DNA of 64,000 bases from Spongilla lacustris (GCA_949361645.1 OX442429.1:3203147-3267146); one strand, 5' to 3'. Shown: positions 49,073 through 61,095, counted from the first letter of the stretch. Numbers and translations are program-made. The notes: a model not told the origin generated them from the sequence alone.

Positions 49073-49252
49073 AACGCTTTGATTTTCCGAAGCGAAGCTT
49101 TGGAAAGACAAAATCTGTTTTGTGTTCAGCACCAAAAGAGCAGGTGGTTTGATACCTGGCCGTGGATAATATCTCAGTATGACTTGGCCAACGACAGGAT
49201 CTGCCACACTTTGCTCACTGCCTTTAAGCGATATAGGTAGAATTAAGTCCAT
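49073..49252 (-). other. 60-codon open frame, not recognised
   Basis: MDLILPISLKGSEQSVADPV then VGQVILRYYPRPGIKPPALL and NTKQILSFQSF. Composition is protein-like, but there are no known motif and no splice evidence. Confidence 0.2.
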
Positions 49253-49624
49253 TTGTAAGTGTATACATGTAGTAACACAGATGCCACTGTTACTTCTCTT
49301 TTACCCCCTATAGTTGTGTCTGTGTATGAGCCTATTGGGGTTGCTTCATTGGGGTGGGCACTTCCTCCATACAATAACAACGGCGTAGTAGCGGATCCAT
49401 GGCATAGATTATAGCGCATGTATCAGATACATGCGCTAGGCATTGCGTGCATGAAGATTTTAGAAGTTGTATTTACGTCGCGTGCATTTTTGTTTCATTG
49501 ACGACAGACAGGCAGGACCAGCTAAAAAGGCTGAATTATAAGTATGAAATGTAGAGGCTCTGTGTCTCGGTGTCGTATTTTCTAAACGAATGGACGATGA
49601 GTTCAGTTCTATACGTACTATATT

Positions 49625-49795
49625 TTTATTGCGTAGTTTTTGGAGGGTTTTACAACGCTAAAAGTGTTGGCTTCTCGGGCTCCGCCCCAGACCCTGCTGG
49701 GGTGAGCTTGCAGCGCTCCCCCATACCCCCTAGCTGGGCAGGAGGGGAGCCCCCTCCGTCCCACACCCTCCCCGGGGTGGCTCCGCCTACACATT
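49625..49795 (-). repeat. dispersed ~165-bp repeat, inverted copy
   Basis: The minus strand matches the module in the 23.9-26.3 kb minisatellite (GGCGGAGCCACCCCGGGGAG, CTCCTGCCCAGCTAGGGGGT, GGAGCGCTGCAAGCT, GAAGCCAAC, then AACTACGC). Finding it alone here shows that the module is a mobile or dispersed family. Confidence 0.8.
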
Positions 49796-50335
49796 CGCCA
49801 TTTTCTACAACCGGACCACTTTATGTACGACGGTGACGGCCCTGATACTAATATGCTAGCGATGTGCACGATTGAGATTGAGGTAATGTTATACATCCGC
49901 AGCTGCAAGTGTGGGTCTGGGTACGAGTCTAGTTTTAAATGTGGTTGTCTTGTAAATGAAAAGACTGTGCGCGTGATTGGTAGGCCTGTGCTGATCGAGG
50001 CAAGCTTAATGTGTATTCTTAATTGTATATATTGCGTGGACTGGAAACCCACTCTCATTGAACGGTAGGGTGATTGCCACCCGCGAGTACCGATGTCGGT
50101 TGTCTTGAATATACAGCAAACAGGAAGGATAATTATATAAACATATCTGACTCCAAGAGAACGTCAGCTATCACTCTATACTACTAGCGCTTCGTTTATT
50201 CAGAAAGCGTGCTCTAGTCTGTTGCAGCTTCGCATGCATTTTTCTCTCCATATGGACTATTAATGGTTCAAATGTACTTAGGACCAACGGCCCTATGTAG
50301 GATTGGCTTCGTGGGCATGGTTTTCGATTTATTAA
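49796..50335. other. noncoding stretch
   Basis: No feature supported. Confidence 0.45.
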
Positions 50336-50479
50336 AGTACAGACCCAATACTTCAAAAACAACATGCAAGGGGAGGGGAGGGGGGAGAGGAGAAGGAAGG
50401 GGAGGGGAGGGGGAAGGAGTGGGGTGGGGATAAAATTAGCCACAATATGTCTTCGAAAATATGTCACACTGTTAACATA

Positions 50480-51399
50480 CTCCGTCGTAATGATATTTGA
50501 ACCTATTTGCGAAAAACCGTTCACATTACTTAAGAATGCTTGGTCCTAGGCAGGATATGAGCATACACAGCTCAAGTGTATGGATAGTGGATGGATTGGT
50601 GAGATTGTCAACCTTCCATGATGATCCTGGCATGCATGAGAGGCGCTCACATGTACATGTAACCGGCCGGTGAAATCCAGGCGCAATTTTTAATTTGAAC
50701 CAGAGCGAAAAAATCACGATATATTCATGCAAAAATTGATGTTATCCAGAGAATTTTAATTGAATCACACACCTACATCCCTAGCACATGTATCATGCAG
50801 AGTCTGAATCACTAGCTCCCTCCTCCCCCCACCCCCCGTCATCGGGCTCATCTGGCATAGCAGCGGAGCTCGGGCCCGGCTGCCCAGCGGCTACGGTAGA
50901 GTTGCATGTAGGTGGGGCAGGCAGAGCAAGTAAGGGAGTAGGCTCCTTGCTCATGGGCAGCTTGAGGGCATCTTTGGCAAGCTTCTGCAAGTCTGCTTTC
51001 TTGGAGCCCTTTGGGACCTCGACTGCCTTGAAGGCAAGCATGGCCGTTAGCAGCGTCTCCAGGAGAATATTTAGGTGTCACGTAAGACACGATGGCTCCC
51101 CCACCCCGTGGGCTCCTAGGCCCCTCTGCAGCTGCCCCCTCTCCGCTGTTCGCCGCGTTTTTCGGCTAGGAAGACTAATTCAACAATTAAATTAAAACTT
51201 TTTGGGCGCCAATCCTTTGTTCTACGCGCACGTGTTTCCCATGTGGCCAAATACTTATAGTCTTGGGATCCGTTAATCTATTACCTACATACAGAAAAAA
51301 AGTCCGAGAGCGAAATCTCGTTCCTATCCCGAGATATGATCTCGTTTTTTCGGAAGCGGTTCAAATTAACTCCGCGGTTCAAATATCATTACGACGGAG
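50480..51399. mobile_element. mariner/Stowaway-like non-autonomous element, 920 bp
   Basis: A perfect 24-bp terminal inverted repeat starts CTCCGTCGTAATGATATTTG on both ends. It is flanked by TA (50478-50479 and 51400-51401). Copy A has a single AACATACTTTAAC at this point, the empty site. The TA target and CTCCGT tip fit Tc1/mariner-Stowaway. The interior has a GC-rich minus-strand frame (LLTAMLAFKAVEVPKGSKKA, DLQKLAKDALKLP) unlike a transposase, perhaps captured sequence. Confidence 0.93.
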
Positions 51400-52105
51400 T
51401 ACTTTAACATACTGTAACTGGTTTCCTTGCTTTTTGCACTACTAATCCTACATCCCACCAATCACTTTCTCAATAGAGAAATTTTTGATTTACTTGTGGC
51501 ATTAGCAATTTACAATGACTAAGGTAGGCAAATATGCACCAGATTATTAATATTTGATTACCTTTAACAGTTTAAAATCTAATAGCTTGCAATTAATTAA
51601 TGTGACACAATAATTTAGGGCAACTTTTAATTAATTTCGAAATTTAGTCCATTCATATTCAGATCAAGTAATCAAACTAGAAAATGCTAAAAGACCACGA
51701 ACCATTATAATTTTAACAATTAATAACTCAACATCACTAGATTGGTTTCGTACTTAATGAAATAATTGACTGATTTGTGGTGGTGATTAAAATTAAGTAT
51801 ACGTATATAACTTATAAACAAATTATGGTAATAACTTTATTGAACTCAGTAACTTGAAATCAATGCTGTTCCACTTTGTATTGCGTTACTTAGCAATGAT
51901 TATTAAAATTAATTATCTCTGAACTTAATCTTGAATAATTTTATATAATAGAGGATTTTGATTATGAGGGTTTTGATGTAATCACTTAACCACTTAGAAT
52001 AATTTAAATCTAATTGGATTGTTTGTATTTGTTTAGGTACTGTTAAAAAAAAACAAGTGGTTAATTAATTTTTATCCTGAGTTATAGTAAGATTTGTGCA
52101 CACCT

Positions 52106-53202
52106 GGGACAGTTTCCGACAAAATGAGCCATCGCATATATATATTGCGCTTCGCATATATACATATATAAGCAAAATGTTATAATTTGAATCACTATAA
52201 GGTCCGAACAGTTAATCATAGATTGGCTGATGTTAAACTGGTTGTATTAAACCCGTTTACCACTGTTCCATTGCGATTATATACCTCTATATAAAGGCGT
52301 ATTTATATTTAAAAAGTTGTTTTTTCACCTTTGCTTTTTGTTACTCCAGTTTTTATATAACGTCATATGCTGGTGAAGACGCAGCCTTTTATCGATTGTA
52401 AAAGTGTTGTTAAGTTGAAGCATGGAAAAGAGCTACTGTGTACAGCTGCACATTACTACATCTTGTTTGTTGTTTTGTGGTGCGGACATCTAAATGTAGG
52501 CAAAAGTAGGTAGTATTAGAGACACGGTAGTTTTGAGCGCCAAATTTGGGCTTATACATCTGCTGAAAACACAAAATGGTGACACTCATGCTTTAGATTT
52601 CAACGCTCGAAAGTGCGAGTGATGAGGTATACAAACTATTTTAAACTGGTTTATCACACAGTTTAGCTCAGCGAACGGTCAATCTATGATTAAGGCTATC
52701 AATTTTCTATTTTCAACACTTCATACTGCACCTTTTTTCTACAGTTGAACAAACTAAGTGCACTTTTTCGTGCTCAATTTGCACCAGTGATTTGGGCAAA
52801 TTGCATCCCACTCGATGTATGGGGAGGTGGGGATTATAACATTGGTGCGAATCAAGCGGGAAGACGTGGATGCAGTTTGATCGACTGTATCTCCATAACG
52901 TATGGCACAAAAATTATCGAACAGAACAAATCGATAATTACAGGACCTCTTTACCTACAAAACGGATTGAAGCAATTTGAGTATTCCACAGAATATTATG
53001 TCAGGTTTGAACCCAGTGCGGTATCGAACCTTACAATACATGCACGGAGAAAGTGCAAGACCCCTTACCATAGAGAAATGGTGTGATATGGAGTATTGAA
53101 AATAGGAAGTCGATAGCCTTGAACGTTGGGAAGTTATAATGATTCAAATGCAAGTCAAATTAATTTATATATGTGAAGTGCAATTTTCTCGGACTTTGTC
53201 CC
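52106..53202. mobile_element. foldback-related element in copy B, ~1.1 kb
   Basis: Copy-B counterpart of 33170-34285, with the same diverged ends (GGGACAGTTTCCGAC / GGGACAAAGTCCGAG inverted). Being in both copies, it predates the duplication. The open frame YNIGANQAGRRGCSLIDCIS, ... IIEQNKSIITGPLYLQ is readable here, with a shift in copy A. Confidence 0.7.
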
Positions 53203-53227
53203 ACATAATATTATTATAATTATATAT

Positions 53228-54036
53228 GTGACAGTGTCCAGCAAAATCGTGCTTGTGGGGTTATAATTTTATCACTATAAAAATTGCACGTTGTACTAAA
53301 CAACACATCTTTGCAATGGTACTACGTTTTCCTTTCAAATTTCGGTTCCCACACCATTTCTCTGTGTGAAAATCGATTTTTGTGATATAAACCCTTTCCA
53401 TGTCGTGGATACAACAATCGTTAACCCCGCGGGTTAGGAATCCACATTTCTCCACGTACGAGGGTTGAAAATGCGTCAAATTCCGGTTGCACATAGACGA
53501 GTCCTGTAGCTATTGGTTTGTTCTGTTCATTAATTTCTATATCATCCGTTACAGAGATACAGTTGAACAAACTACGGGCAGGTTTTCCGCTTGATTCGCG
53601 CCAATGATTTTGGCAAATCACATCCCGCTCAGTGAATGGGAAGGCGGTGATTATAATATTGGCGTGAATCAAGCAGGAAAATGTGTCTGTGGTTTGCTCA
53701 ATTGTACAGATGATTCAGAAACTAACGAACAGAACAAATCAATAGCTACAGGACTCCTCTATGCACACTCCGAATTTGACGTGTTTTCAACACTCATACG
53801 TGGAGAAATGTGGATTCCTAACTCGCGGGGTTAACGATTGTTGTATCCACAGCACGGAAAAGGTGCAGATCTCAAAAATCGATTTTCACGCAGAGAAATG
53901 GTGTGTGAACAAGTGTACGAAATTTGAAAGGAAAAGGTAGTACCGTCACGAAGATGTGTTGTTTAGTACGAGGTGCAATTTTTATAGTGATAAAATTTAT
54001 AACCCCACAAGCCCGATTTTGCTGGACACTGTCCCA
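53228..54036. mobile_element. foldback transposon, ~809 bp, only in copy B
   Basis: Same family as 13145-13953, with tips (G)ACAGTGTCCAGCAAAAT inverted at the right end. ATATGT occurs on both sides (left TATATATGT, right CATATGT) but once in the uninterrupted site of copy A near 34308. It inserted after the duplication. Each arm carries the GVNQAGKC...NEQNKSIATGLLY frame. Confidence 0.9.
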
Positions 54037-54460
54037 TATGTTTATAAAATTCCCATGCGTTTGAATCATTATAATATCCGAATGGTTAACGCTATTATCG
54101 ACTTCCTAGCTGATTTCATGACTTTCATTACACACCATTTTTCTGTAAAATAATTGTACATGCTCAGTGCCAGTATTGCAACGATCGATACCCCACAGTC
54201 TGAAGCGCTTACTGTTATATTAGTATTAACTATCTCAAGCATTAGTGGCACTGATGCAGGAATCAGCCTGGCTACTTACACCTTAGGCCTGTGGGGCTCA
54301 TGTCACTTGCATGTTACTGTCCTCACCAAGATTAGTGCATGCAGTTGGGACATTTATGTGCAATCAGATTTTCATATTGTGTTGGTATCATATCTGATGA
54401 AGTTACATTATCATGGTATTGAATTTAAATAATACTATACCACTCAGTCTGCAGCTAAAA

Positions 54461-55894
54461 ATGGCTTCAAGACATAAATTATTGCAATGTGAACATTGCG
54501 GAAAGGCATTTTTAAGTTTGAAAAGACACATGCTCACTCATACTGGAGAGAAGCCACATCAGTGTGACCAATGTGGAAAAGGATTTTCACGACAGTCAAG
54601 TCTAAAAACACACATGCTCAATCATACTGGAGAGAAGCCACATCAGTGTGACCAATGTGGAAGGGAATTTTCACTACAGTCAAGTCTAAAAACACACATG
54701 CTCACTCATACTGGAGCGAAGCCACATCAGTGTGACCAATGTGGAAAGGGATTTTCACGACAGTCAAGTCTAAAAACACACATGCTCACTCATACTGGAG
54801 AGAAGCCACATCAGTGTGACCAATGTGGAAAGGAATTTACACAGCAGACAAATCTAAAAGCACACATGCTCACTCATACTGGAGAGAAGCCACATCGGTG
54901 TGACCAATGTGGAAAGGAATTTTCCCACCAATCAAATCTAAAAACACACATGCTCACTCATACTGGAAAGAAGCCACATCAGTGTGACCTATGTGGAAAG
55001 GAATTCTCCCACCAATCAAGTCTAAAAACACACATGCTCACTCATACTGGAGAGAAGCCACACCAGTGTGACCAATGTGGAAAGGAATTTTCACTAAAGT
55101 CAAATCTAAAAACTCACATGCTCACTCATACTGGAGAGAAGCCACACCAGTGTGACCAATGTGGAAAGGAATTTTCACGACAGTCAAGTCTAAAAACACA
55201 CATGCTCACTCATACTGGAGAGAAGCCACATCGGTGTGACCAATGTGGAAGGGAATTTTCACAACAGACAAATCTAAAAACACACATGCTCACTCATACT
55301 GGAAAGAAGCCACATCAGTGTGACCTATGTGGAAAGGAATTCTCCCACCAATCAAGTCTAAAAACACACATGCTCACTCATACTGGAGAGAAGCCACACC
55401 AGTGTGACCAATGTGGAAAGGAATTTTCACTAAAGTCAAATCTAAAAACTCACATGCTCACTCATACTGGAGAGAAGCCACACCAGTGTGACCAATGTGG
55501 AAAGGAATTTTCACGACAGTCAAGTCTAAAAACACACATGCTCACTCATACTGGAGAGAAGCCACATCGGTGTGACCAATGTGGAAGGGAATTTTCACAA
55601 CAGACAAATCTAAAAAAACACATGCTCACTCATACTGGAGAGAAGCCACACCAGTGTGACCAATGTGGAAAGGAATTTTCACTACAGTCAAGTCTAAAAA
55701 GACACATGCTCACTCATACTGGAGAAAAGATTTACAAATGTTTCTGTCAAAAATCATTTACATACTCAAGGTCATTGAAGGCCCACTGCAGGGTTCATAC
55801 TGGTGAGAGGTTGAGGTGCAGCAACAGTGAATGTACCAAATCTTACCTGCACAAGAAGAGCTTGGTTTATCATATTAAGTCATGTCGCATGTAA
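54461..55894 (+). CDS. C2H2 zinc-finger protein, 477 aa, ~17 fingers
   Basis: Likely a nuclear DNA-binding protein. After MASRHKLLQ comes a short finger ([18 protein letters not shown]), then fourteen canonical 28-residue C2H2 fingers with TGEKPH linkers (residues about 25-418), and two divergent C-terminal Cys/His units (KCFCQKSF..., CSNSECTKSYLHKKSLVYHIKSC). Fingers are nearly identical outside helix positions -1 to +3, where RQSS, LQSS, QQTN, HQSN, HQSS and LKSN occur. Fingers 7-10 are repeated as 11-14 (336-bp offset). I chose ATG 54461 because its context (AAAATGG) is shared with copy A; an upstream in-frame ATG is at 54413. A CTGCAG just before suggests a possible acceptor. No KRAB, SCAN or BTB domain is visible. 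Confidence 0.92.
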   Translation: MASRHKLLQCEHCGKAFLSLKRHMLTHTGEKPHQCDQCGKGFSRQSSLKTHMLNHTGEKPHQCDQCGREFSLQSSLKTHMLTHTGAKPHQCDQCGKGFSRQSSLKTHMLTHTGEKPHQCDQCGKEFTQQTNLKAHMLTHTGEKPHRCDQCGKEFSHQSNLKTHMLTHTGKKPHQCDLCGKEFSHQSSLKTHMLTHTGEKPHQCDQCGKEFSLKSNLKTHMLTHTGEKPHQCDQCGKEFSRQSSLKTHMLTHTGEKPHRCDQCGREFSQQTNLKTHMLTHTGKKPHQCDLCGKEFSHQSSLKTHMLTHTGEKPHQCDQCGKEFSLKSNLKTHMLTHTGEKPHQCDQCGKEFSRQSSLKTHMLTHTGEKPHRCDQCGREFSQQTNLKKHMLTHTGEKPHQCDQCGKEFSLQSSLKRHMLTHTGEKIYKCFCQKSFTYSRSLKAHCRVHTGERLRCSNSECTKSYLHKKSLVYHIKSCRM

Positions 55895-57433
55895 CTATTG
55901 CATTTAGATATGATTGTAAGACATTGATTATAGTTTAAATGTTTTTGTCACTCAGGATTGGAGTAAACGAAGGGAAAGCCCCATCACATCACCACAAACA
56001 CATAGTGAACAAAAAGCCAGTGCAGTCCATTTTGGTAAACAGACTGTTGTACATGTAGTCAATGAGTATTAGAACGGTAAGGCTTGAGGGTGATGTCTAC
56101 AGAGAGATGGACTTCGTGTGTGTATGTGTGTTTGTTGGTATCCAGGATTTCAGGAAGGGTGGGTTCTTCCCAGGGGCCTAAATTAGACTCTTGTAGCATT
56201 GGAGCTTCAGATTGATCCATAATTAAAACCACACCAATTAACTGATATTATTTCAGTTAGCGCAATAAAACTATAACACTAATTTTGCACAAAAAACCCT
56301 CGATAGCTACAAGTTACAAAGGACATGGAGAGCAGCTATCACCTGCCTGGAATGAGCGCCAAAACGTAGGAGTGGAGACCACCTTGTACAAATAGGATAA
56401 TAGGTATATAGGTGTACCAGTGGATGTCTTATTGGTCATTGCAATAAACCCCTATATGTTTTGCCTCAGCTGTAGCTGTAGTTCATGTACATGTGCACAC
56501 ATACTTGACAGTTGTATGGGACTTCTGCAGGCACCTTGGTGAAAGACAACAGTTGTACTACTCAGCTGAAGTTCTATAAGTGCTTCTTCACACTCTACCA
56601 AAGTAATCTCACCAGCTTGGTCACACTGCTGAGTGTCAGTGACCTGTACTCTAATTACTGCACGCCTAAACTGCTGGTTACGTTGCTTCTTACCTCTGGA
56701 ACCTAGCAATAACAGACAAACATGTCAACATTACCCAAAATGTGTATCCTCATCTCTCCCCTCCACCTTCCCCATCCCCTCCTCCACCTCTCCTCCCTAT
56801 TCTCCATCTCTCCTCTCCTCATCCATCCCCTATCCCTGCTCCCTCAGACCAAACCAAAACACAAGGCCTTAATTCCCCTCTCGCTGAAGTACAGCTCCAT
56901 TCCCTCCACTACCAATGTAATGGTCACACCAAAGTTGTCCCTGTGCAAATATTCCACATACTGGAACATGCTAAGGTTATGGCCCCAGCTTGCACTACAT
57001 GTCCTGTGTTAAGCTTTTAAAAAGCAGAGGATAAATTTAAATATCCAGCAGCAGTTTTGGGAGGGAGAGGAGGTGGCATAAGTGAATGTGGGAAGGTGGC
57101 ACAGGTGGGTGTGGGTTGGAGCAACCCCTATGGTAGGGAGATGTAATCCATCTGCAGCCTCGGTTTGAATCCGATGGCATGTCTGAAATGCCTCAGCCAT
57201 TGTTGTGCTGGTACTGCAAAGATGTAATGTTGTGAAGCAATGACACTTCATAAATACACTACTATAAAAGCTTCCACATATCCCCTCCCTGGTTGGAATG
57301 TCTGATTGAATCGCTCTGTCATTATTTCATTTTAATATGTAGCCGAATACTTTGAAGTGTATTGTGTTGGCCATGATACTGATTTCTGCTGTAAACTCAG
57401 GAAGATGTTATGAGCCCCTCCTCCCAGGAAGTA

Positions 57434-57945
57434 CACCTGGCCTCTTTCTGTCCCCAGTGTGTTCCAAGGGTTCCCGCCATTGTTGTCCACTGTGTGCCCT
57501 GGGTGAGCACACTGCCTTGATAGCAGTCATCCATCCACCTCCCCTCTGACCACACCTCTGGCTCTAGTTCTGATAAGGTGGTCAAGGAGCTGAAGGAACG
57601 TCAGCTGAAGGCTAAGGCAACCCTTCCTTTATGAAGGGGGGTGCAGGACATCAATGTGCTGTGTGGTGTGCTCAAGGACTTCCTGAGATGTCTAAGAGAC
57701 TCTCTCCTTACCTTCAGGATGCATGCTGCCTTCATGCAAGCCACTGGTAAGGAGACATTGGACCACCTTGCACTCACTCAGCCTGCTCAGGACAATGTTT
57801 GACACAGAAAGTGAAACAGAGAACGGTTTGGCTTCTACACTTGAGGCCATAGCCATCAGTGAACAAAGATACACTTGCCTTCATCATCCTCCATTTGCAG
57901 AAGTATGCTGGCTGCTTTAATTAGAGCCCAGCACAATCAAATGTT
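57434..57945 (+). pseudogene. RacGAP1-like RhoGAP domain pseudogene
   Basis: Plus-strand pieces in changing frames read HLASFCPQCVPRVPAIVVHC, SDKVVKELKERQLKAKATLP, GVQDINVLCGVLKDFLRCLR, DSLLTFRMHAAFMQAT and NKDTLAFIILHLQKYA. They follow the order of the RhoGAP domain of RacGAP1/MgcRacGAP, a Rho-family GTPase activator of cytokinesis. The segment that should carry the arginine finger is missing between VVHCVPWV and DKVVKEL. Stops (after TLP, after FN) and insertions break it. Introns may explain some gaps, but the stops make function unlikely. Confidence 0.7.
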
Positions 57946-57989
57946 CCACTATGGCTGCAGGGTTGCCTCCCACAGTGAGGCTAACGAGA

Positions 57990-58391
57990 TGCCCACAGCA
58001 GGTATGATCGCATCAGAATAGCTCCAGCATTGGTCCGTACCAAAATCATGCTGAGACGACCATAGAGGGTGGCCAGAGCTATAGACTTTGTGGAATTAGT
58101 TCGGATAGCCAGTCGTGATGCCACAGTTGAAAACACCTCAATGGCTTCAGCTCCCCATGCACCATAGGTTTCCACTACTAAAGGAATGCACCGCCAGCCT
58201 AACTGTTTGCACTTAGCATCATTTTGCAAGTGCTTCCTTTTCTCTGCAGCTCTAGCAGCCACACCAGATGACATGCCCGCTCCACACTTGCAGGTTGTAC
58301 AGTGATGGCCTAAAGTGTCCAACGCTTTGTCAGGACAAAGAGGACAAACTAGATGATTACCCTCAGGAGATGCTGTGTGGCTAATGCCCAA
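57990..58391 (-). pseudogene. LINE-like C-terminal domain fragment 2
   Basis: The open minus-strand frame has a Cys/His cluster (CPLCPDKALDTLGHHCTTCK) joined directly to CGAGMSSGVAARAAEKRKHL, NDAKCKQLGWRCIPLVVETY and GAWGAEAIEVFSTVASRLAI, ending YGRLSMILVRTNAGAILMRS. In the family, about 100 residues containing a putative nuclease-like region lie between the cluster and the EAG motif, so this copy has an internal deletion. No reverse transcriptase precedes it. Confidence 0.65.
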
Positions 58392-58407
58392 CCAAAAATG
58401 ATAAAAA

Positions 58408-58442
58408 TAAATAAATAATAATAATAATAATAATAATAATAA
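58408..58442 (+). repeat. (AAT)n microsatellite
   Basis: About eleven AAT units. Confidence 0.95.
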
Positions 58443-58704
58443 TTCAAAATAGCGAATTCAACTGCCCAGGCGATCCTTTCCAGGTGGCTCCCACCTTAAA
58501 ATTTAATAAACTGTAGTGTGATTTAAGTGTTGTGTGCATTACATATTCTGTTCATGTACATGTATATTTCAAAAATAATAATAACAATAAGCCTGACACA
58601 ATCACATCTATTACTGTACAACCACACACAGACTGAAAAGCTTTGTGCAGCTCATTGGAGGGAGGAGCAGAAGAACACAAATATCTGGAGGCCTTTAGCT
58701 TCAC

Positions 58705-58890
58705 AATCAGAACATTCTGTTTATACCCTTGGCGTTGACACATTTGGTGGATGGGGGTTAGAAAGCAGAGCAGTTTTTGCCACTCTTGTGGACAGGATTT
58801 CAGGGCGCAGTGTCATCAACCAATTGTACCAATGATTTGCCATCACATTGCAGAGGCAACATGCCAGAGCAATGATTGCCAGGCAGCCAT
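58705..58890 (+). pseudogene. LINE-like C-terminal domain fragment 3 (opposite strand)
   Basis: VDTFGGWGLESRAVFATLVD then, after a stop, FAITLQRQHARAMIARQP. This is the same C-terminal module (xxVDxFGGWGxEA ... LQRxNARxxxxR) in a more distant subfamily. Confidence 0.5.
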
Positions 58891-58984
58891 TATAAAATAA
58901 ATTAGAACTTAATTGATCATGAATGTCTCTTTTTAAAATGTATTACGTTATTCTGTACCATAATTATCTCCATAAAATAATAAT

Positions 58985-59215
58985 AATACATAAGACAGCC
59001 ATATAAGGTTGTCAGAGCCCTTGACTTTGAGGAGTTTATCCTCACAGCTAGGCGTAGAAGAAAACCTGAATAGCTTCTGCTCCATACGTCTTCACCACTA
59101 AGGGAATGCACCTCCAGCCCAACTCTTAGCACTTTTCATCATTTTCATAGTGCTTCCTTTGCTCTGCAGCTCTAGCAATCACACCAGATGACATGCCTGC
59201 TTCCACAACTAAGCC
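58985..59215 (-). pseudogene. LINE-like C-terminal domain fragment 4
   Basis: The minus strand reads VEAGMSSGVIARAAEQRKHY, then ELGWRCIPLVVKTYG and SSKSRALTTLYGCL with frameshifts. Its 5' edge (VEAG) is fused in frame to the surface-protein sequence ending VQGGLV near 59215. Confidence 0.6.
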
Positions 59216-61095
59216 CCCCTGGACTGTAGTGGACCGCAGATTTGTATCACTGACCGTTGGACTGGTAAGAGTGCTGATTCTGAACACCACGTCAGACGAC
59301 ACAGGCTCTTCGTAGTTAGAAGTGGGCGTGGTCAATGTGCGGTTGGCAACAGAGGCAGAGGTGAGACCAGCCATGATGCCTACCTGGTATGCATAGAGTT
59401 CGTTGGCATCTGTCCCATTGGCCAGGTAGATGGAGCAGCCATCAATCTCCAGCTCTATCCCGTAGCCCAGTGGGGACAGGTCCAGCACATCTGTGGTCTG
59501 GGAGGCACATAGCTGGCTCAGTTGAAAGAGCCTGTTGCAGGAGCAGCACAAGGCGGGTGCCCTGGAAGAGCAGTACCCCGGGGTAGTCTTGGAGCACACT
59601 GCTCTCCACCAGGTCATTCCTCACCACTACCACCGTCACATTGGAGAGGGTACTACCAAAGCTCCCTGTAAGGCCTGGGGAGGTGGAGTTGGCCAGCAGC
59701 AAGGTGGCATCTGCCGTGATGGGTCCACCGGCTGGTTGGATAGCTTGCTGCATGGACCCCTGTACTGATTAGTTGACACTGTTCACACCCCTACGGCTAT
59801 CTCTTGCTATGAAGCGCTTGAAAACGGCTGAGGGTAGCCTTCATCAGTGATGGTTATCTGGAATTGGGTTTGATTCTTCCAGGCCCCTGTGTAGACATCC
59901 GTTGTGTTGATGAAGGGAACTGCAAAGTCAAAGACCATGTCCACCTCTGAGGTTTGAGGATGTATTTGGTGCTGTTTGTAGGGGGCATGTTGGTGGCCTC
60001 GTAAAAGGTTATCAAGATCGTGTCACCTATGGATATCTTTGTGTCAGCTGCCCCACCTGGTGTGGCACTCACTGCAAAGATGCTAGGGGCTGGCTTGGAC
60101 ACCAACACCTGCACACTGGCCTCAGAGCACTTGGGCAAGGCGCCATCGCGGACCACAGAGCACACCTGATAACTGAACTGCTCGTAGCCAGAGTAACTGG
60201 AGAAAGGTTTGTAGGTGATGGTGCCCCACCCATATGGGGCCTCAGCTATGACCTGGGCCACACCATGGGTGGGGAGGGTCACAAGGGTAAGGGAGTGCTC
60301 GAGGTGTTATAGAGGTTGAAAAGGGTTAAGTTGAGCTTCTGCAGCCCGGTTAAGTAGCTCTGAAGGTCGTTGAGGTCAAAGATGGCCGCACTCTGGTTAC
60401 GGTACCAGTACACACTGCCATTATAAACAGCCGAGTCATCAAAAGGTCTGAAGGTGTGGCTCCCCTCAAAGGCCACCACAGCTGTCAGGGTCTGAAGAGT
60501 GGGCAGGTGGTCCACGCCTATCATGTATATGGTCACCACGGCAACGCTGCAGGCTATCCTTGCAGAGGTGGGCCGCACCCACATTTGCTGCAGGGTGCAG
60601 TTGAGGGGGAGGGGCCATCCCAATTCTGCTGCCCAGGTGGGGTCACACACAGAGTAGGTGAAGCTGACCATTGGGGGGTGCGTAGGTGGTGATCCCGTGG
60701 GTGCTATACACGCGAAGGGCCCCACCCATGGAGGTGGTGCCCAGGCTGCTGTAGGCTCCAGTGGTGGCGTTGACTATGCTGAACAGCAGGGTGCCCAGGC
60801 TGCTGTCTTAGGGGTCTCACTATCACTGACGTAGTTGTACAGACCAATGAGGTCAAAGTTATCCTCATCAGAGTAGTGAGTGAAGTTGAGGGCCATTTCA
60901 CGCGCTTCATGGGCGTGTCCTCCAGTGTCTCCGCCTCCAGTGGGTGTACAGGGTAGGGAGGGTAGTTGACGTAGATGATGTCCACTGTGATGTTGACTGG
61001 GGAGGAGCACGCCCTCTTTGTATAAGAAGACCCTGGTACCATAGTCGTGGAGAGCAGGGTGGTAGGTGATGTCCTCTGTGGTGTTGTCCACACTC

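Larger units (their letters stand above)
50336..56985 (+). repeat. segmental duplication copy B (zinc-finger block)
   Basis: Homologous to 32326-36554 in the same orientation. It is longer because of a 920-bp mariner-like insertion, a ~809-bp foldback insertion and about 770 bp more finger array. Confidence 0.93.

Noticed and set aside
47727..49840. Possible second hAT element with CAGGGCCGTC inverted tips enclosing the 47951 element
   Set aside because: Only about 10-18 bp match at the tips, no matching 8-bp duplication is seen and no transposase is present. It would need other copies to support it.
57090..57175. Possible tRNA gene with A-box (TGGCACAGGTGG) and B-box (GGTTTGAATCC) matches
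   Set aside because: The box spacing is too long and no acceptor stem can be formed by the flanking seven bases.
57352..57549. Small secreted-looking protein (MKCIVLAMILISAVNSGRC)
   Set aside because: It overlaps the RacGAP1-like pseudogene in another frame, and the signal-like start is the only feature.
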